Both the position numbers and the translations under genes were made by a program. A DNA stretch of 39,946 nt, from contig CAIUSO010000040.1 of NCBI GenBank assembly GCA_903901875.1, positions 1 to 39,946 on the forward strand, read 5' to 3'. The notes beneath the pieces were generated by a model. It saw nothing but the letters and a program-made list of their open reading frames with translations, had not been told where the DNA came from and searched no databases. This DNA is from an uncultured Geobacteraceae bacterium. GTDB lineage: Bacteria; Desulfobacterota; Desulfuromonadia; Geobacterales; Pseudopelobacteraceae. Positions 1 to 8,443 of the stretch are shown one piece after another (the first letter of the stretch is position 1; each line of letters starts with the position of its first letter).

Positions 1-12
1 ACGGGGTCGAAC

Positions 13-299
13 GAAAAAACGATGATCACGACGATGCACGGTTACGTCAAAACGGTGCCAACATCACCCATCCCGGCAACATCACCGATCCGGGGGGAAA
101 TCCCCCCGGCTAATATCCGATTGCCCATCCGGGCAATTGCAAAACGATTTCGGCCTGAAAGGCCGAACGGACATTAGCCGTGTACAACCCCGACGGGGTG
201 GTGCACGGTCAACCCCAACGGGTTCATGCACGAAAAAAACGATGATCGCAACGATGCACGGACACCAAACCAACCATGCCCTGAAAGGGCACAGGACAT
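13..299. repeat. Cluster of short REP-like hairpins beside a RAYT gene
   Basis: Six short inverted repeats follow one another: 90-109 (ccgggggg/ccccccgg), 120-137 (attgccc/gggcaat), 150-166 (tcggcc/ggccga around tgaaa), 187-199 (acccc/ggggt), 211-224 (aaccc/gggtt) and 278-290 (gccc/gggc around tgaaa). Stems differ in sequence, but loops recur (tgaaa twice). An imperfect direct repeat of about 30 bases is found at 13-41 and 232-261. The cluster begins ten bases beyond the stop codon of the adjacent transposase. REP palindromes are the known substrates of RAYT proteins and are usually found around their genes, so REP-like is the preferred reading. No coding sequence is visible here. It may continue to the left of the window. 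Confidence 0.6.
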
Positions 300-746
300 T
301 TACCACAAATACCGTTCATCATATTCGACACCGGCTTCTCGAAGGAAGTTCACATATTCTTCTTGAAACGTTTTCCGTTCATGATGCACTTTCTGATTTC
401 TAATATACGTTGCAACAATCTCACGGCGATTATCGCTTACGGTAAATGCCCCGTAACCATCTTGCCAGCCAAATTCCTTAATTTCCTGCACCTCGTGCAT
501 CCACTTCGAGGAAGAACTCTTGATCTCCCTGAGAACATCACACAGACGATGGGTTGCCTTCAGACCGAGCAGCATATGAACATGATCCGCAACACCTCCA
601 ATACATTCCGGAACACCCCCAAGATCACGAACAAGTCCACCAAGATATGAATGCAACAGCTCAACCAATGGGTCAGCAATATATGGTTCACGGTTTTTGG
701 TACTGAAAACCACATGATAATGCAGACTCAAATGTGTTGATGGCAT
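300..746 (-). CDS. REP-associated tyrosine transposase (RAYT, IS200-like Y1 transposase)
   Basis: A 148-residue protein of the Y1/HUH single-strand transposase family. It opens with HYHVVFSTKNRE (residues 9-20), has the metal-binding HUH triad as HVH at 55-57 within GGVADHVHMLL, and has the probable catalytic tyrosine at 114 in ATYIRNQKVHH. Length and motifs fit an intact enzyme. There is a purine-rich ribosome-binding site (gagggacagg) directly before the ATG. A RAYT is expected to nick and join single-stranded REP hairpins. The hairpin cluster just beyond its stop supports that role rather than a free IS200 element, and no IS200-type end plus partner tnpB is seen. Whether it is active cannot be told. 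The plus-strand gene that follows is divergent. Confidence 0.85.
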   Translation of the reverse strand: MPSTHLSLHYHVVFSTKNREPYIADPLVELLHSYLGGLVRDLGGVPECIGGVADHVHMLLGLKATHRLCDVLREIKSSSSKWMHEVQEIKEFGWQDGYGAFTVSDNRREIVATYIRNQKVHHERKTFQEEYVNFLREAGVEYDERYLW

Positions 747-909
747 CCTGTCCCTCTTCTATCTTCAAATTTCAAATATGAATTTAATACAAACACTGTA
801 CACAAACAACATGGTTATACCACAATTTATTCAAATAGTGTACAATCGATGCCAGTTACCCGTAACAAACGATAAAAAAACATGCCCCAACCTGCGAAAG
901 GAATCCCCC

Positions 910-1530
910 ATGGAAAAGATAGATTACCAAAAACAGCTGAAGTATCTCTATTGCCCGTCTGCAAAAATGATTGAACGTGTCGATGTTCCACCGATGAACT
1001 TCCTCATGGTTGACGGTGAAGGTGATCCAAACACAGCAAAATCATTCAGTGATGCCATTGAAGCCCTCTATCCGGTTGCCTATACGTTGAAGTTCATGGT
1101 TAAAAAAGGACCATTAGCAATTGACTATGGGGTACTGCCACTGGAAGCACTCTGGTGGGCCGATGACTTGTCGGCATTTACGACCGGCGACAAGGACGCC
1201 TGGAAATGGACCGTCATGATTATGCAACCGGAGTTCATTACTCAGGAAATGGTCTGCAAAGCCATAAATGAAGTGTCACTCAAGAAGAAACCGGTTGCCT
1301 TGCCGCTGGTGAGGTTTGAAACTTTCACGGAAGGAACGGCAGCACAAACCATGCATATTGGGCACTTCTCTGAGGAAGGACCGACAATTGAGAAGGTTCA
1401 TCGGTTCATTGAAGACACTGGCGGTCACCGGGTGGGGAAACATCATGAAATTTACCTGAGTGATACACGGCGCACGGCACCGGAAAAGTGGAAAATAATT
1501 ATCAGACAGCCGGCGTCAATACAATCTTAA
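910..1530 (+). CDS. GyrI-like small-molecule-binding domain protein
   Basis: A 206-residue soluble protein of the GyrI-like (SHS2/AraC effector-binding) fold. The start at 910 is preferred to an in-frame start further upstream because a clear Shine-Dalgarno sequence (aaagga, 896-901) precedes it, and because typical family members begin near MEKIDYQKQLKYLY. Features seen include VPPMNFLMVDGEG, a glycine-aspartate strand near residue 35, aromatic residues around EALWWADDL, and the terminal HEIYLSDTRR segment. The family binds small ligands, and stand-alone members have been linked to toxin resistance or hydrolysis of cyclopropanoid compounds. There is no HTH domain, so it is not itself an AraC regulator. 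The exact ligand is unknown. Its stop codon lies inside a long inverted repeat. Confidence 0.7.
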   Translation: MEKIDYQKQLKYLYCPSAKMIERVDVPPMNFLMVDGEGDPNTAKSFSDAIEALYPVAYTLKFMVKKGPLAIDYGVLPLEALWWADDLSAFTTGDKDAWKWTVMIMQPEFITQEMVCKAINEVSLKKKPVALPLVRFETFTEGTAAQTMHIGHFSEEGPTIEKVHRFIEDTGGHRVGKHHEIYLSDTRRTAPEKWKIIIRQPASIQS

Positions 1531-1556
1531 CTTCATAAGTTAAATTTGTATTGACG
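1514..1556. terminator. Long inverted repeat overlapping the end of the GyrI-like gene
   Basis: An 11-bp outer arm (cgtcaatacaa, 1514-1524 / ttgtattgacg, 1546-1556) encloses a 7-bp inner arm (ttaactt / aagttaa) with a 3-base loop and only a 2 x 2 mismatch between the two. The upstream gene's TAA is inside the structure. The stem is AT-rich and no clear T-run follows, so it may be a terminator, an RNA-stability element or a small inserted palindrome. Confidence 0.5.
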
Positions 1557-1585
1557 TCGTGCAGCCCCTTGCCTATCATGGGTTC

Positions 1586-2785
1586 ATGTACATACAACGA
1601 ACCATAGAATCGCTGTTACCGCATATTTTGGCGACATTCCCGTGCCTGGCACTTACCGGCCCACGGCAGTCGGGAAAATCAACCCTGCTGCGCCATGCCC
1701 TCCCGAGTTACCGTTATGTGACGCTGGATGATCCTACCATATTGGCACAGGCCCACTCTGATCCAAACTTTTTTCTTGATTCATTGGGTGACCGTTGCAT
1801 CATAGACGAAATCCAGCTTGCTCCCGGTATCCTTTCCTACGTCAAAATGCGCGTCGATGATGACCGTAACCGTAATGGCCGTTTTGTATTTACCGGCTCC
1901 CAGCAATTCGGGATGATACGCAACCTTGGTGACTCTCTGGCCGGACGGGTTGCGCTGCTCGATCTGCTCCCTTTTGCAACCACGGAACTGCAGCAGGCAG
2001 TGGAAGTGAGCGGAGGTCTGGAACTTTTTGTTGCATCCTGTCTGACCGGCACATATCCCCAACTGGCAACAACACCAGAAATAGACCGGAGACTCTGGTA
2101 TTCCTCCTATATTCAGACGTACCTTGACCGAGATATCCGTTCTTTATATGACATCGGCAGCTTGCGGGAATTCCATCGATTCATGCAGCTTCTGGCAGTG
2201 CGCTGTAGCCAGATGCTCAATATGAGCTCCTTTGCCACTGAAGTGGGAGTCAGCGTAACAACCATAAAAAAGTGGCTTTCCGTTCTGGAGGCGGGACGGA
2301 TTCTGTTCATCCTTCCACCTTACGTTAACAACCGGGGGAAACGGATCACCAAAATGCCAAAGGTTTACTTCCTTGACACCGGTCTGGCATGTCACCTGGC
2401 GGGGATACGAACTCGTGAGCAACTTATTGAAGGTCCAATGGCCGGTGCGCTCTTTGAAAATTATTGCTTACAGGAAACAGTAAAGAGTTTTGTTAACCGG
2501 GGCGAGCAGCCGCAGATTTCCTATCTGCGAACAAATAACGGGTTAGAGGTAGATCTGATTATTGAAGGGCGTGACGCACAGGTGCTTCCAGTGGAGATCA
2601 AGCTGAGCCGTACACCGTCAGCCGCACTTGCATCAGGCATAACCCGTTATGCCGCATTGTTCTTAAATACGGAGCCGGAGAATGGTTTACTGCTCTGTCT
2701 GGCCGATGGCACCCGGCCACTATGCCGTGGCGTTTCCGCCGTTGGCGTTGAGGAATATGTACGGATACTCCAGGGAGAACCATAA
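1586..2785 (+). CDS. AAA+ ATPase with C-terminal DUF4143 domain
   Basis: A 399-residue ATPase of the AAA_14/DUF4143 type. The Walker A motif is GPRQSGKST (residues 25-33), Walker B is CIIDEIQ (71-77), and a sensor-like FTGSQQ follows near 106. The DUF4143 part contains YIQTYLDRDIRSL and the terminal nuclease-like LEVDLIIEGRDAQVLPVEIK stretch, which resembles a restriction-endonuclease-fold core. ATG at 1586 (MYIQRTIES) is preferred to GTG at 1559 because family members commonly start with this sequence. No strong ribosome-binding site is seen for either start. Such proteins are common in prokaryotic accessory regions, and their cellular role is unsettled. Nothing adjacent suggests a toxin-antitoxin or defence partner. 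Confidence 0.8.
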   Translation: MYIQRTIESLLPHILATFPCLALTGPRQSGKSTLLRHALPSYRYVTLDDPTILAQAHSDPNFFLDSLGDRCIIDEIQLAPGILSYVKMRVDDDRNRNGRFVFTGSQQFGMIRNLGDSLAGRVALLDLLPFATTELQQAVEVSGGLELFVASCLTGTYPQLATTPEIDRRLWYSSYIQTYLDRDIRSLYDIGSLREFHRFMQLLAVRCSQMLNMSSFATEVGVSVTTIKKWLSVLEAGRILFILPPYVNNRGKRITKMPKVYFLDTGLACHLAGIRTREQLIEGPMAGALFENYCLQETVKSFVNRGEQPQISYLRTNNGLEVDLIIEGRDAQVLPVEIKLSRTPSAALASGITRYAALFLNTEPENGLLLCLADGTRPLCRGVSAVGVEEYVRILQGEP

Positions 2786-2810
2786 ATTGACCCCACGAAC
2801 GGACCGATTG

Positions 2811-3782
2811 ATGTCACTAAGCAAACTGTTGTTCACCCTCTGTTGCGGGACCGCCCCACTCTGGCTCATGGTCGGCTGCACACCGCTGGTAAACGCCCCC
2901 GGCACTCCGGTTACCACCGCCCGCATCGAACAGCATCGTTTTGTCACCGCCGATGGCGCAGAACTGCCGCTTCGCAGTTGGCTCCCGGAACGTCTCCCTC
3001 CCCGGGCAACCATTATCGCCCTCCACGGATTCAACGATTACAGCAATTTTTTCGCTTCGGCAGGTACCTATCTGGCCGAACATGGCATTGCCAGTTATGC
3101 CTATGACCAGCGGGGCTTCGGCGGTTCACCGGGGCGGGGACTCTGGTCTGGCATTGACGCATACACCGATGACCTGGCGGTTTTCAGCCGGGAGCTCCGC
3201 AAACGCCACCCCGGCGTGCCGCTGTACATCCTGGGAGAGAGCATGGGGGGCGCGGTTACCATCGTTGCCATGTCCGGCGGTAACAGACCCGATGTCGATG
3301 GCGTTATCCTTTCCGCCCCCGCCGTCTGGGGGAGGGAAACCATGCCCTGGTACCAGCGGTGGCTGCTGGCAGTGGCTTCCCGCACCCTCCCCTCACTGCA
3401 ACTGACCGGCAAAGGGCTCCATATTGCCCCTTCCGACAATAGTGAGATGTTAAGAGCCCTCGGCCGGGATCCCCTGATGATAAGAGGTACCCGGGTCGAT
3501 ACGATCCACGGCTTGACCAACCTGATGGATCGGGCACTTATTCAGGCACCCCAGGTTCCTGGCCCGGTGCTGGTCCTGTACGGCAAGCATGATCAGGTCA
3601 TCCCCAAGGAACCGACGTTGAAAATGCTTGACCAGATGCCAGCCACCACCCGCAGGGTCTTCTATGAGCAGGGCTACCACCTGCTGTTGCGGGATCTGCA
3701 TCGGGACAAGCCGCTGGCGGACATCGTTGCGTGGCTGGAGAATCACAACAATCCCCTCCCCAACGGAACGGACCGTTGGTAA
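2811..3782 (+). CDS. Alpha/beta hydrolase, monoacylglycerol lipase/lysophospholipase-like lipoprotein
   Basis: A 323-residue serine hydrolase of the Hydrolase_4 (PldB/monoglyceride lipase) family. The nucleophile elbow is GESMG (142-146, Ser144), the acid is probably Asp261 in YGKHDQVIP, and the base is His290 in YEQGYHLLL. The N-terminus (MSLSKLLFTLCCG...LMVGC) is a signal peptide with a lipobox ending at Cys23, which suggests membrane anchoring. The start at 2811 was chosen so that this signal comes first. Longer in-frame extensions would run back through the preceding ATPase gene. The gene follows the ATPase by 25 bases and precedes pcrA by 19 bases on the same strand. Substrate is inferred from the family only. 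Confidence 0.8.
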   Translation: MSLSKLLFTLCCGTAPLWLMVGCTPLVNAPGTPVTTARIEQHRFVTADGAELPLRSWLPERLPPRATIIALHGFNDYSNFFASAGTYLAEHGIASYAYDQRGFGGSPGRGLWSGIDAYTDDLAVFSRELRKRHPGVPLYILGESMGGAVTIVAMSGGNRPDVDGVILSAPAVWGRETMPWYQRWLLAVASRTLPSLQLTGKGLHIAPSDNSEMLRALGRDPLMIRGTRVDTIHGLTNLMDRALIQAPQVPGPVLVLYGKHDQVIPKEPTLKMLDQMPATTRRVFYEQGYHLLLRDLHRDKPLADIVAWLENHNNPLPNGTDRW

Positions 3783-3801
3783 CCAACCAGGAGCACCAAA
3801 T

Positions 3802-6078
3802 ATGGAACTGCTGAAAAATCTTAATACCCCCCAGCGGGATGCGGTTCTCCATGCTGAAGGCCCCATCCTGATTCTGGCCGGTGCCGGCTCGGGAAAGACC
3901 CGCGTTATTACCAACCGGATCGCCTACCTGATCCAGGAGCGGGGCGTCCCCCCCTGGAACATCATGGCGGTAACCTTTACCAATAAAGCGGCACGGGAGA
4001 TGGCCGAACGGGTAACCAAGCTGCTCAGAGGGGGGGATTTACCGCTGATTGCGACCTTCCACGCCGCCTGTGGTCGTATGCTTCGGCGCGATATTCACCA
4101 CCTGGGCTTTCTCCCCTCCTTTGCCATTTATGATGACCGGGACAGTGAGCGCTTACTGAAAGACGTGATTGCCGAAATGGATCTTGACGAGAAACGCTTT
4201 GCGGTTAAGGCGGTTTCGGCAAAGATTGATGACTTTAAAAACCGGGGGCTTTTTCCGGAGGCTATCGGGCCGGTTCCCCCCGGTGATGTGTATACCCGCA
4301 CGGTGGTCAGCATCTATGGGGCCTATCAGGAGCGCCTCAAAAAGTGTAATGCCCTGGATTTTGGCGATATGATGCTCCAGACCGTGCGTCTGCTCACCGT
4401 GGTGCCCGAGGTGCGCAGTTATTATCAAGAGCGGTTTCGCTGGTTGCTGGTTGACGAGTACCAGGATACCAATCCGGTCCAGTACCAGTTGATCAGACTG
4501 TTGGCGGGGGAGCGGAGAAATCTCTGCGTGGTGGGGGATGACGACCAGTCCATCTATTCATGGCGTGGTGCCGATATCCGTAACATTCTGGAGTTCGAGA
4601 AGGATTTTCCCGGTGTGACCATCATCCGTCTGGAACAGAATTACCGATCCAGTGCTACGATTCTGGCGGCGGCCGGTGCCGTGGTACAGCAAAACTACGG
4701 CAGGAAAGGCAAAACCCTTTGGACAGAGAACCCCCAAGGGGAGCCGATCTGCTACGAGCGGGTCGAGTCAGACCGGGATGAGGCCCGTTTCGTCAGCCGG
4801 GAAATAGGCCGACTGCGCAATGGCGGCCTGTCCCTGGAAGAGATGGCCGTCTTTTACCGCACCAACGCCCAGTCCCGCCTCATTGAGGAGGCACTGGTCG
4901 CCAGTGCCATCCCCTACCACATCGTTGGCGGAGTCCGCTTCTACTCACGTATGGAGGTCAAGGACATCCTTGCCTACCTGCGGGTTCTGGACAACCCTGC
5001 CGATGAAGTTTCCTTGAAGCGGATTATCAACGTTCCGGCACGGGGCATCGGCACCACCACCGTCGATAAAATCTCCTTACACGCAGCCCGCCAGGGGGGG
5101 CGTTTCTTCGACGCCCTCCAGGATGCCGGCCGGGATGGCCTGCTGGCCGCCGGTGCCCGCAGCAAGGTTGCCGCTTTTACCGTCCTGCTGGAGCACTTCA
5201 GGGAGGCAGCCCTTGAAAGCACCCTTGCCGACCTTACCCGGTCGGTCATGGAACAGAGCGGCTATCTGGATCGTCTCAAAAACAGCCGGGATGAGGATGA
5301 CGCCGAACGGCTGGAAAACTTGGAACAGCTTCTGGCGGCAATCGATGAATTCAGTGAAAAAAATCCGGATTCAGGGCTTTCCGACTTCCTCGAACAGGTT
5401 TCCCTGGTGTCAGACCTTGAGCAGGGGGAAACGGGCCAACCGTCCGTGACCCTGATGACGTTGCACGCCGCCAAAGGACTTGAGTTCAAGGCGGTGTTCA
5501 TGATCGGCATGGAAGAAAAGCTGTTCCCCCATGGCCGCTCCCTCGACGACCTGGATGGCATGGAAGAAGAGCGCCGCCTCTGTTACGTCGGCATGACCCG
5601 GGCACGGGAACGGCTCTATCTCCTCAACGCCCGCCGCCGCTACCTGTTCGGACAGGAACAGTGCAATCCCCCGTCACGCTTTATAAAAGACATCCCCCGG
5701 GAGCTTTTGGCCGAAACTCTTGAACAAAACGTCCCCTTCACCGGAAGGTACGGCAGCGAATCGGCCACCCGTCCTCCTGTCCGGGAAGAATTTTCCTACC
5801 GGGCCTCCAGCTCCCCCCGGACAACCGGCGACGAGCAATCCCCGTCCCATAATCTTGCCGCCGTCACCGCATTTGACAACGACATCGAAGTAATCCCCGA
5901 ACCATGTGAAGAACATGACGGGGTCTTCGTTGGCATGAAGGTGCGGCACGGCAAGTTCGGTCTTGGCACCATCAGAAAGATTGAAGGAGAAGGTGAGGGG
6001 CAAAAGGTAATCGTCTGGTTCGGCTCCGTCGGGCCGAAGAAGCTGCTGCTCAGATTCGCCGGGCTTGAACGGGCATAA
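3802..6078 (+). CDS. pcrA: ATP-dependent DNA helicase PcrA/UvrD
   Basis: A complete 758-residue superfamily 1A helicase that unwinds DNA 3' to 5' in repair and replication. Motifs occur in order: Q-motif LNTPQRDAV, Walker A GAGSGKT (27-33), motif II VDEYQDTN, motif III VGDDDQSIYSWRGA, motif IV LEQNYRSS, motif V TLHAAKGLEF and motif VI CYVGMTRARERL. The C-terminus ends in the PcrA-type Tudor fold (VGMKVRHGKFGLGTI), which binds RNA polymerase in Gram-positive PcrA and E. coli UvrD. ATG at 3802 follows a good ribosome-binding site (ccagga) and begins with the expected Q-motif, so longer upstream starts are rejected. The Walker A lysine and DEYQ box are intact. A hairpin shared with the convergent operon follows directly. 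Confidence 0.95.
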   Translation: MELLKNLNTPQRDAVLHAEGPILILAGAGSGKTRVITNRIAYLIQERGVPPWNIMAVTFTNKAAREMAERVTKLLRGGDLPLIATFHAACGRMLRRDIHHLGFLPSFAIYDDRDSERLLKDVIAEMDLDEKRFAVKAVSAKIDDFKNRGLFPEAIGPVPPGDVYTRTVVSIYGAYQERLKKCNALDFGDMMLQTVRLLTVVPEVRSYYQERFRWLLVDEYQDTNPVQYQLIRLLAGERRNLCVVGDDDQSIYSWRGADIRNILEFEKDFPGVTIIRLEQNYRSSATILAAAGAVVQQNYGRKGKTLWTENPQGEPICYERVESDRDEARFVSREIGRLRNGGLSLEEMAVFYRTNAQSRLIEEALVASAIPYHIVGGVRFYSRMEVKDILAYLRVLDNPADEVSLKRIINVPARGIGTTTVDKISLHAARQGGRFFDALQDAGRDGLLAAGARSKVAAFTVLLEHFREAALESTLADLTRSVMEQSGYLDRLKNSRDEDDAERLENLEQLLAAIDEFSEKNPDSGLSDFLEQVSLVSDLEQGETGQPSVTLMTLHAAKGLEFKAVFMIGMEEKLFPHGRSLDDLDGMEEERRLCYVGMTRARERLYLLNARRRYLFGQEQCNPPSRFIKDIPRELLAETLEQNVPFTGRYGSESATRPPVREEFSYRASSSPRTTGDEQSPSHNLAAVTAFDNDIEVIPEPCEEHDGVFVGMKVRHGKFGLGTIRKIEGEGEGQKVIVWFGSVGPKKLLLRFAGLERA

Positions 6079-6137
6079 GGAGGCTGGCAACAATAATCTG
6101 AGCGCACTTTTGTTCAACTTATTATTGCCAGCCTCCT
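6078..6137. terminator. Shared convergent hairpin between pcrA and the MATE gene
   Basis: Perfect 13-base arms (aggaggctggcaa at 6078-6090, ttgccagcctcct at 6125-6137), extended inward by aataat/attatt after a small bulge, lie between the two convergent stop codons. No strong T-run follows on either strand, so bidirectional termination is likely but not proved. Confidence 0.55.
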
Positions 6138-6141
6138 GATC

Positions 6142-7491
6142 CTACAGTACGGCCCCGTGCAGATCACGCCGGTGATAACGCCAGGCAAAGGCCGCACCCC
6201 GGAAATACCAGTCAATCAGAAACACCCCCCACACGGCAGAGAGGGAAAGGTGGAGCCAGCTTGACGCCACCCAGGAGAAGGCGACCCTGATCCCCCACAT
6301 GGCGACCAGCGTAACGATAAAAACGTAAAACGTATCACCGGTGCCGCGCAGGCTGCCGGCATAGACAAAAGAGATTGCCAGCGGCACCTGGGCAAAGGCC
6401 ACCAGCTTCAAAAAGACACTCCCCTGGGCAATTACCTCCGGGTCTTGGCTGAACAGTCCGATTAACAGATGGGGGACACAGAAGAAGAGCACCGCCATGA
6501 CCGACATCACCCCGACGGCCAGCCGGAGTGCCTCGATGTGGCTGATTCTTGCCCGGCGGTATTTGCGGGCCCCCAGGGCCTGCCCCATCAGGGTTGCCGC
6601 AGCGATCCCCATGCCGGCCCCCGGCATGAATGAGAGTGATTCTATGGACAGACCTATCTGGTGGGCCGCGTAGGCGGTGGTTCCGTAGGCGATGATGAAA
6701 CTGGAGTAGAACAACTGACCGCTCTGCTGGGCTATTCGTTCCAGGGCCACCGGCCAGCCGACCTGCCAGATCTTACCGAACAGCTGAATATCTGGGAAGC
6801 TGACGCGAAAAATTCCCTTTCGTACCCCATGGAATAACAGGTAGAGAAACCCGACACACTCCGAACTGTTGATGGCGATTGCCGCCCCCTTAACCCCCAG
6901 GGGAGGCAACCCCCACCGTCCATAAATCAGCGGCCAGGCCAGCAGCACATGGAGGATATTCACCAGGATAATCGCTTCCATGGGAGTACGGGTATCGCCG
7001 GTGCCATGCATGACGGCAGAAAGCACGTTCAGCCCGGTGGTCCAGACCATCCAGAGGAATACCAGCCGGATGTATTCGGCGGCCAACAGCTGTACCCCGG
7101 GGGCAACCCCCAGCAGGCGGGCAATATCCCCCCCCCAGCAGTAGCCGGCCAGAGAGCAGAACGCCGTCATGACCAGCCCGGCCAGACAGGTAACGAAGGC
7201 GGCCCGCCCGGCTTCCTCCCGCCGCCCTCCCCCCCACAGATGGGAAATGACCACCGTAGCCCCGGTGGACAATCCCCAGAAGACCGTCATGGTGGTGACC
7301 ATCAGCAGTTGACCCAGGCCGGTGGCGGCAATCGCCGAAGCCCCCAGGCTGCCGGTCATGAAGACATCGACGATGGATACCAGCCGTTGGAACAGGGATG
7401 AAAGCAGTACAGGAAGGGAGAGACGCAGAACGTTGCGCCGGATGGAAACCGGCCTCCGGCGGGCGGAGGCCGTTACGGGGTGGAGAATCAC
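6142..7491 (-). CDS. MATE family efflux transporter
   Basis: A 449-residue inner-membrane protein with about twelve hydrophobic segments and the usual MATE landmarks: LRLSLPVLLSSLFQRLVSIVDVFMTG at the first helix, the GLGQ/A-T segment, and the internal second half beginning near WPVALERIAQQ. MATE proteins export drugs or metabolites using Na+ or H+ gradients. The start is GTG at 7491, and no in-frame ATG precedes the first conserved helix. The stop codon of flgL is only 5 bases upstream, so the gene is translationally and transcriptionally placed as the last member of the flagellar operon. The substrate cannot be deduced. Co-transcription with flagellar genes may be accidental. Confidence 0.85.
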   Translation of the reverse strand: MILHPVTASARRRPVSIRRNVLRLSLPVLLSSLFQRLVSIVDVFMTGSLGASAIAATGLGQLLMVTTMTVFWGLSTGATVVISHLWGGGRREEAGRAAFVTCLAGLVMTAFCSLAGYCWGGDIARLLGVAPGVQLLAAEYIRLVFLWMVWTTGLNVLSAVMHGTGDTRTPMEAIILVNILHVLLAWPLIYGRWGLPPLGVKGAAIAINSSECVGFLYLLFHGVRKGIFRVSFPDIQLFGKIWQVGWPVALERIAQQSGQLFYSSFIIAYGTTAYAAHQIGLSIESLSFMPGAGMGIAAATLMGQALGARKYRRARISHIEALRLAVGVMSVMAVLFFCVPHLLIGLFSQDPEVIAQGSVFLKLVAFAQVPLAISFVYAGSLRGTGDTFYVFIVTLVAMWGIRVAFSWVASSWLHLSLSAVWGVFLIDWYFRGAAFAWRYHRRDLHGAVL

Positions 7492-7496
7492 ATCAA

Positions 7497-8417
7497 TTAC
7501 GCCATGGAGATATAGTTGAGCAGCGACATTCCCTGAACTTTGGCCGTTGAAGCCAACGCCGCATTATAGGCGGTCTGCTGCTGGCTTAGCTCCACACCCA
7601 GCTTGTTGTAATCGACATTCTGAATTTTTCCGACTATGGAGTTCAGGGTATTCTTGGTGTTGTCATTGAGAGTCGACATATTGGAAAGCCGGGTCGTACG
7701 GGACAGAATGTCGCTGGTGGCATTGTTTAACTGTTTTACCCCATTCTGCAGATCAATAACTCCCTGTGAAATAGCGGATGAAGTGCTTCCGTTTGATTTA
7801 TCACCCACCGCAGCAATGAGGTTATCAAAGGTGGCCAGGATATCTGTAGAACCGTAATTGGGACTTTCACCCCTGCCAAGAAGCAACCGGTCAGCGGTCA
7901 CATTAAGTGAAATAGTTGAATTCTGGCTTACTTCAACACCGGTCTGGGTGCTGTCACCAGCATAATTGTTACTGGAATTACTGAAAGGTGGGGAAACATT
8001 ATCGGCCCCGGCAAATACGTATTGGTCACCGTACTGGGTATTTGCCATATCGATTATCTGTTTTTTCAGGTCAACCAACTGGTCATGGGCACTCTGTCTG
8101 ATATTCGGGTCCGTACTGCCGTTAATAATGGAACCGGTGACCTTGGAAGCCTGATTGATAATATCGGACATACCGGTCAGGGCGGTACTGGTATAGTTCA
8201 GCCAGGTCGTCGCCTTGGAAATGTTGCTGGCATACTGATCAGATGACTTGAGCTGTTGACCGATCTGCACCAGGAGACGGGCCGCTATGGGATCATCGCT
8301 TGGCGTATTGACATTCTGCCCCGACGCGGTCAGATCCCCCAGCCTGCTAAGCTGTGAAGCCGATTGCTGCAAATTGTATATGGTATTGCTGGCCAACATA
8401 TTTTGAGTTATACGCAT
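7497..8417 (-). CDS. flgL: Flagellar hook-filament junction protein FlgL (HAP3)
   Basis: A 306-residue member of the flagellin/FlgL family. The N-terminal helix MRITQNMLASNTIYNLQQ and the C-terminal helix region (VELSQQQTAYNAALASTAKV...LLNYI) are the conserved coiled-coil parts that join the hook to the filament. The middle is the variable, exposed part. The protein is exported by the flagellar type III system and needs no signal peptide. The ribosome-binding site gggaga sits about 9 bases before the ATG. It follows flgK by 26 bases and completes the flgN-flgK-flgL order typical of late flagellar genes. Confidence 0.93.
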   Translation of the reverse strand: MRITQNMLASNTIYNLQQSASQLSRLGDLTASGQNVNTPSDDPIAARLLVQIGQQLKSSDQYASNISKATTWLNYTSTALTGMSDIINQASKVTGSIINGSTDPNIRQSAHDQLVDLKKQIIDMANTQYGDQYVFAGADNVSPPFSNSSNNYAGDSTQTGVEVSQNSTISLNVTADRLLLGRGESPNYGSTDILATFDNLIAAVGDKSNGSTSSAISQGVIDLQNGVKQLNNATSDILSRTTRLSNMSTLNDNTKNTLNSIVGKIQNVDYNKLGVELSQQQTAYNAALASTAKVQGMSLLNYISMA

Positions 8418-8443
8418 GGTAATAGGTTCTCCCGTGGTGGTTA

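Noticed and set aside
778..909. Upstream in-frame extension of the GyrI-like gene
   Set aside because: The extra 44 codons have no ribosome-binding site and an unlikely composition, and a clear Shine-Dalgarno sequence precedes the ATG at 910.
2682..2810. Longer start for the hydrolase inside the ATPase gene
   Set aside because: It would bury the lipoprotein signal peptide and overlap the previous gene by over 100 bases.
3628..3801. Longer start for pcrA
   Set aside because: It reads out of frame through the end of the hydrolase gene. The ATG at 3802 has a good ribosome-binding site and begins at the Q-motif.
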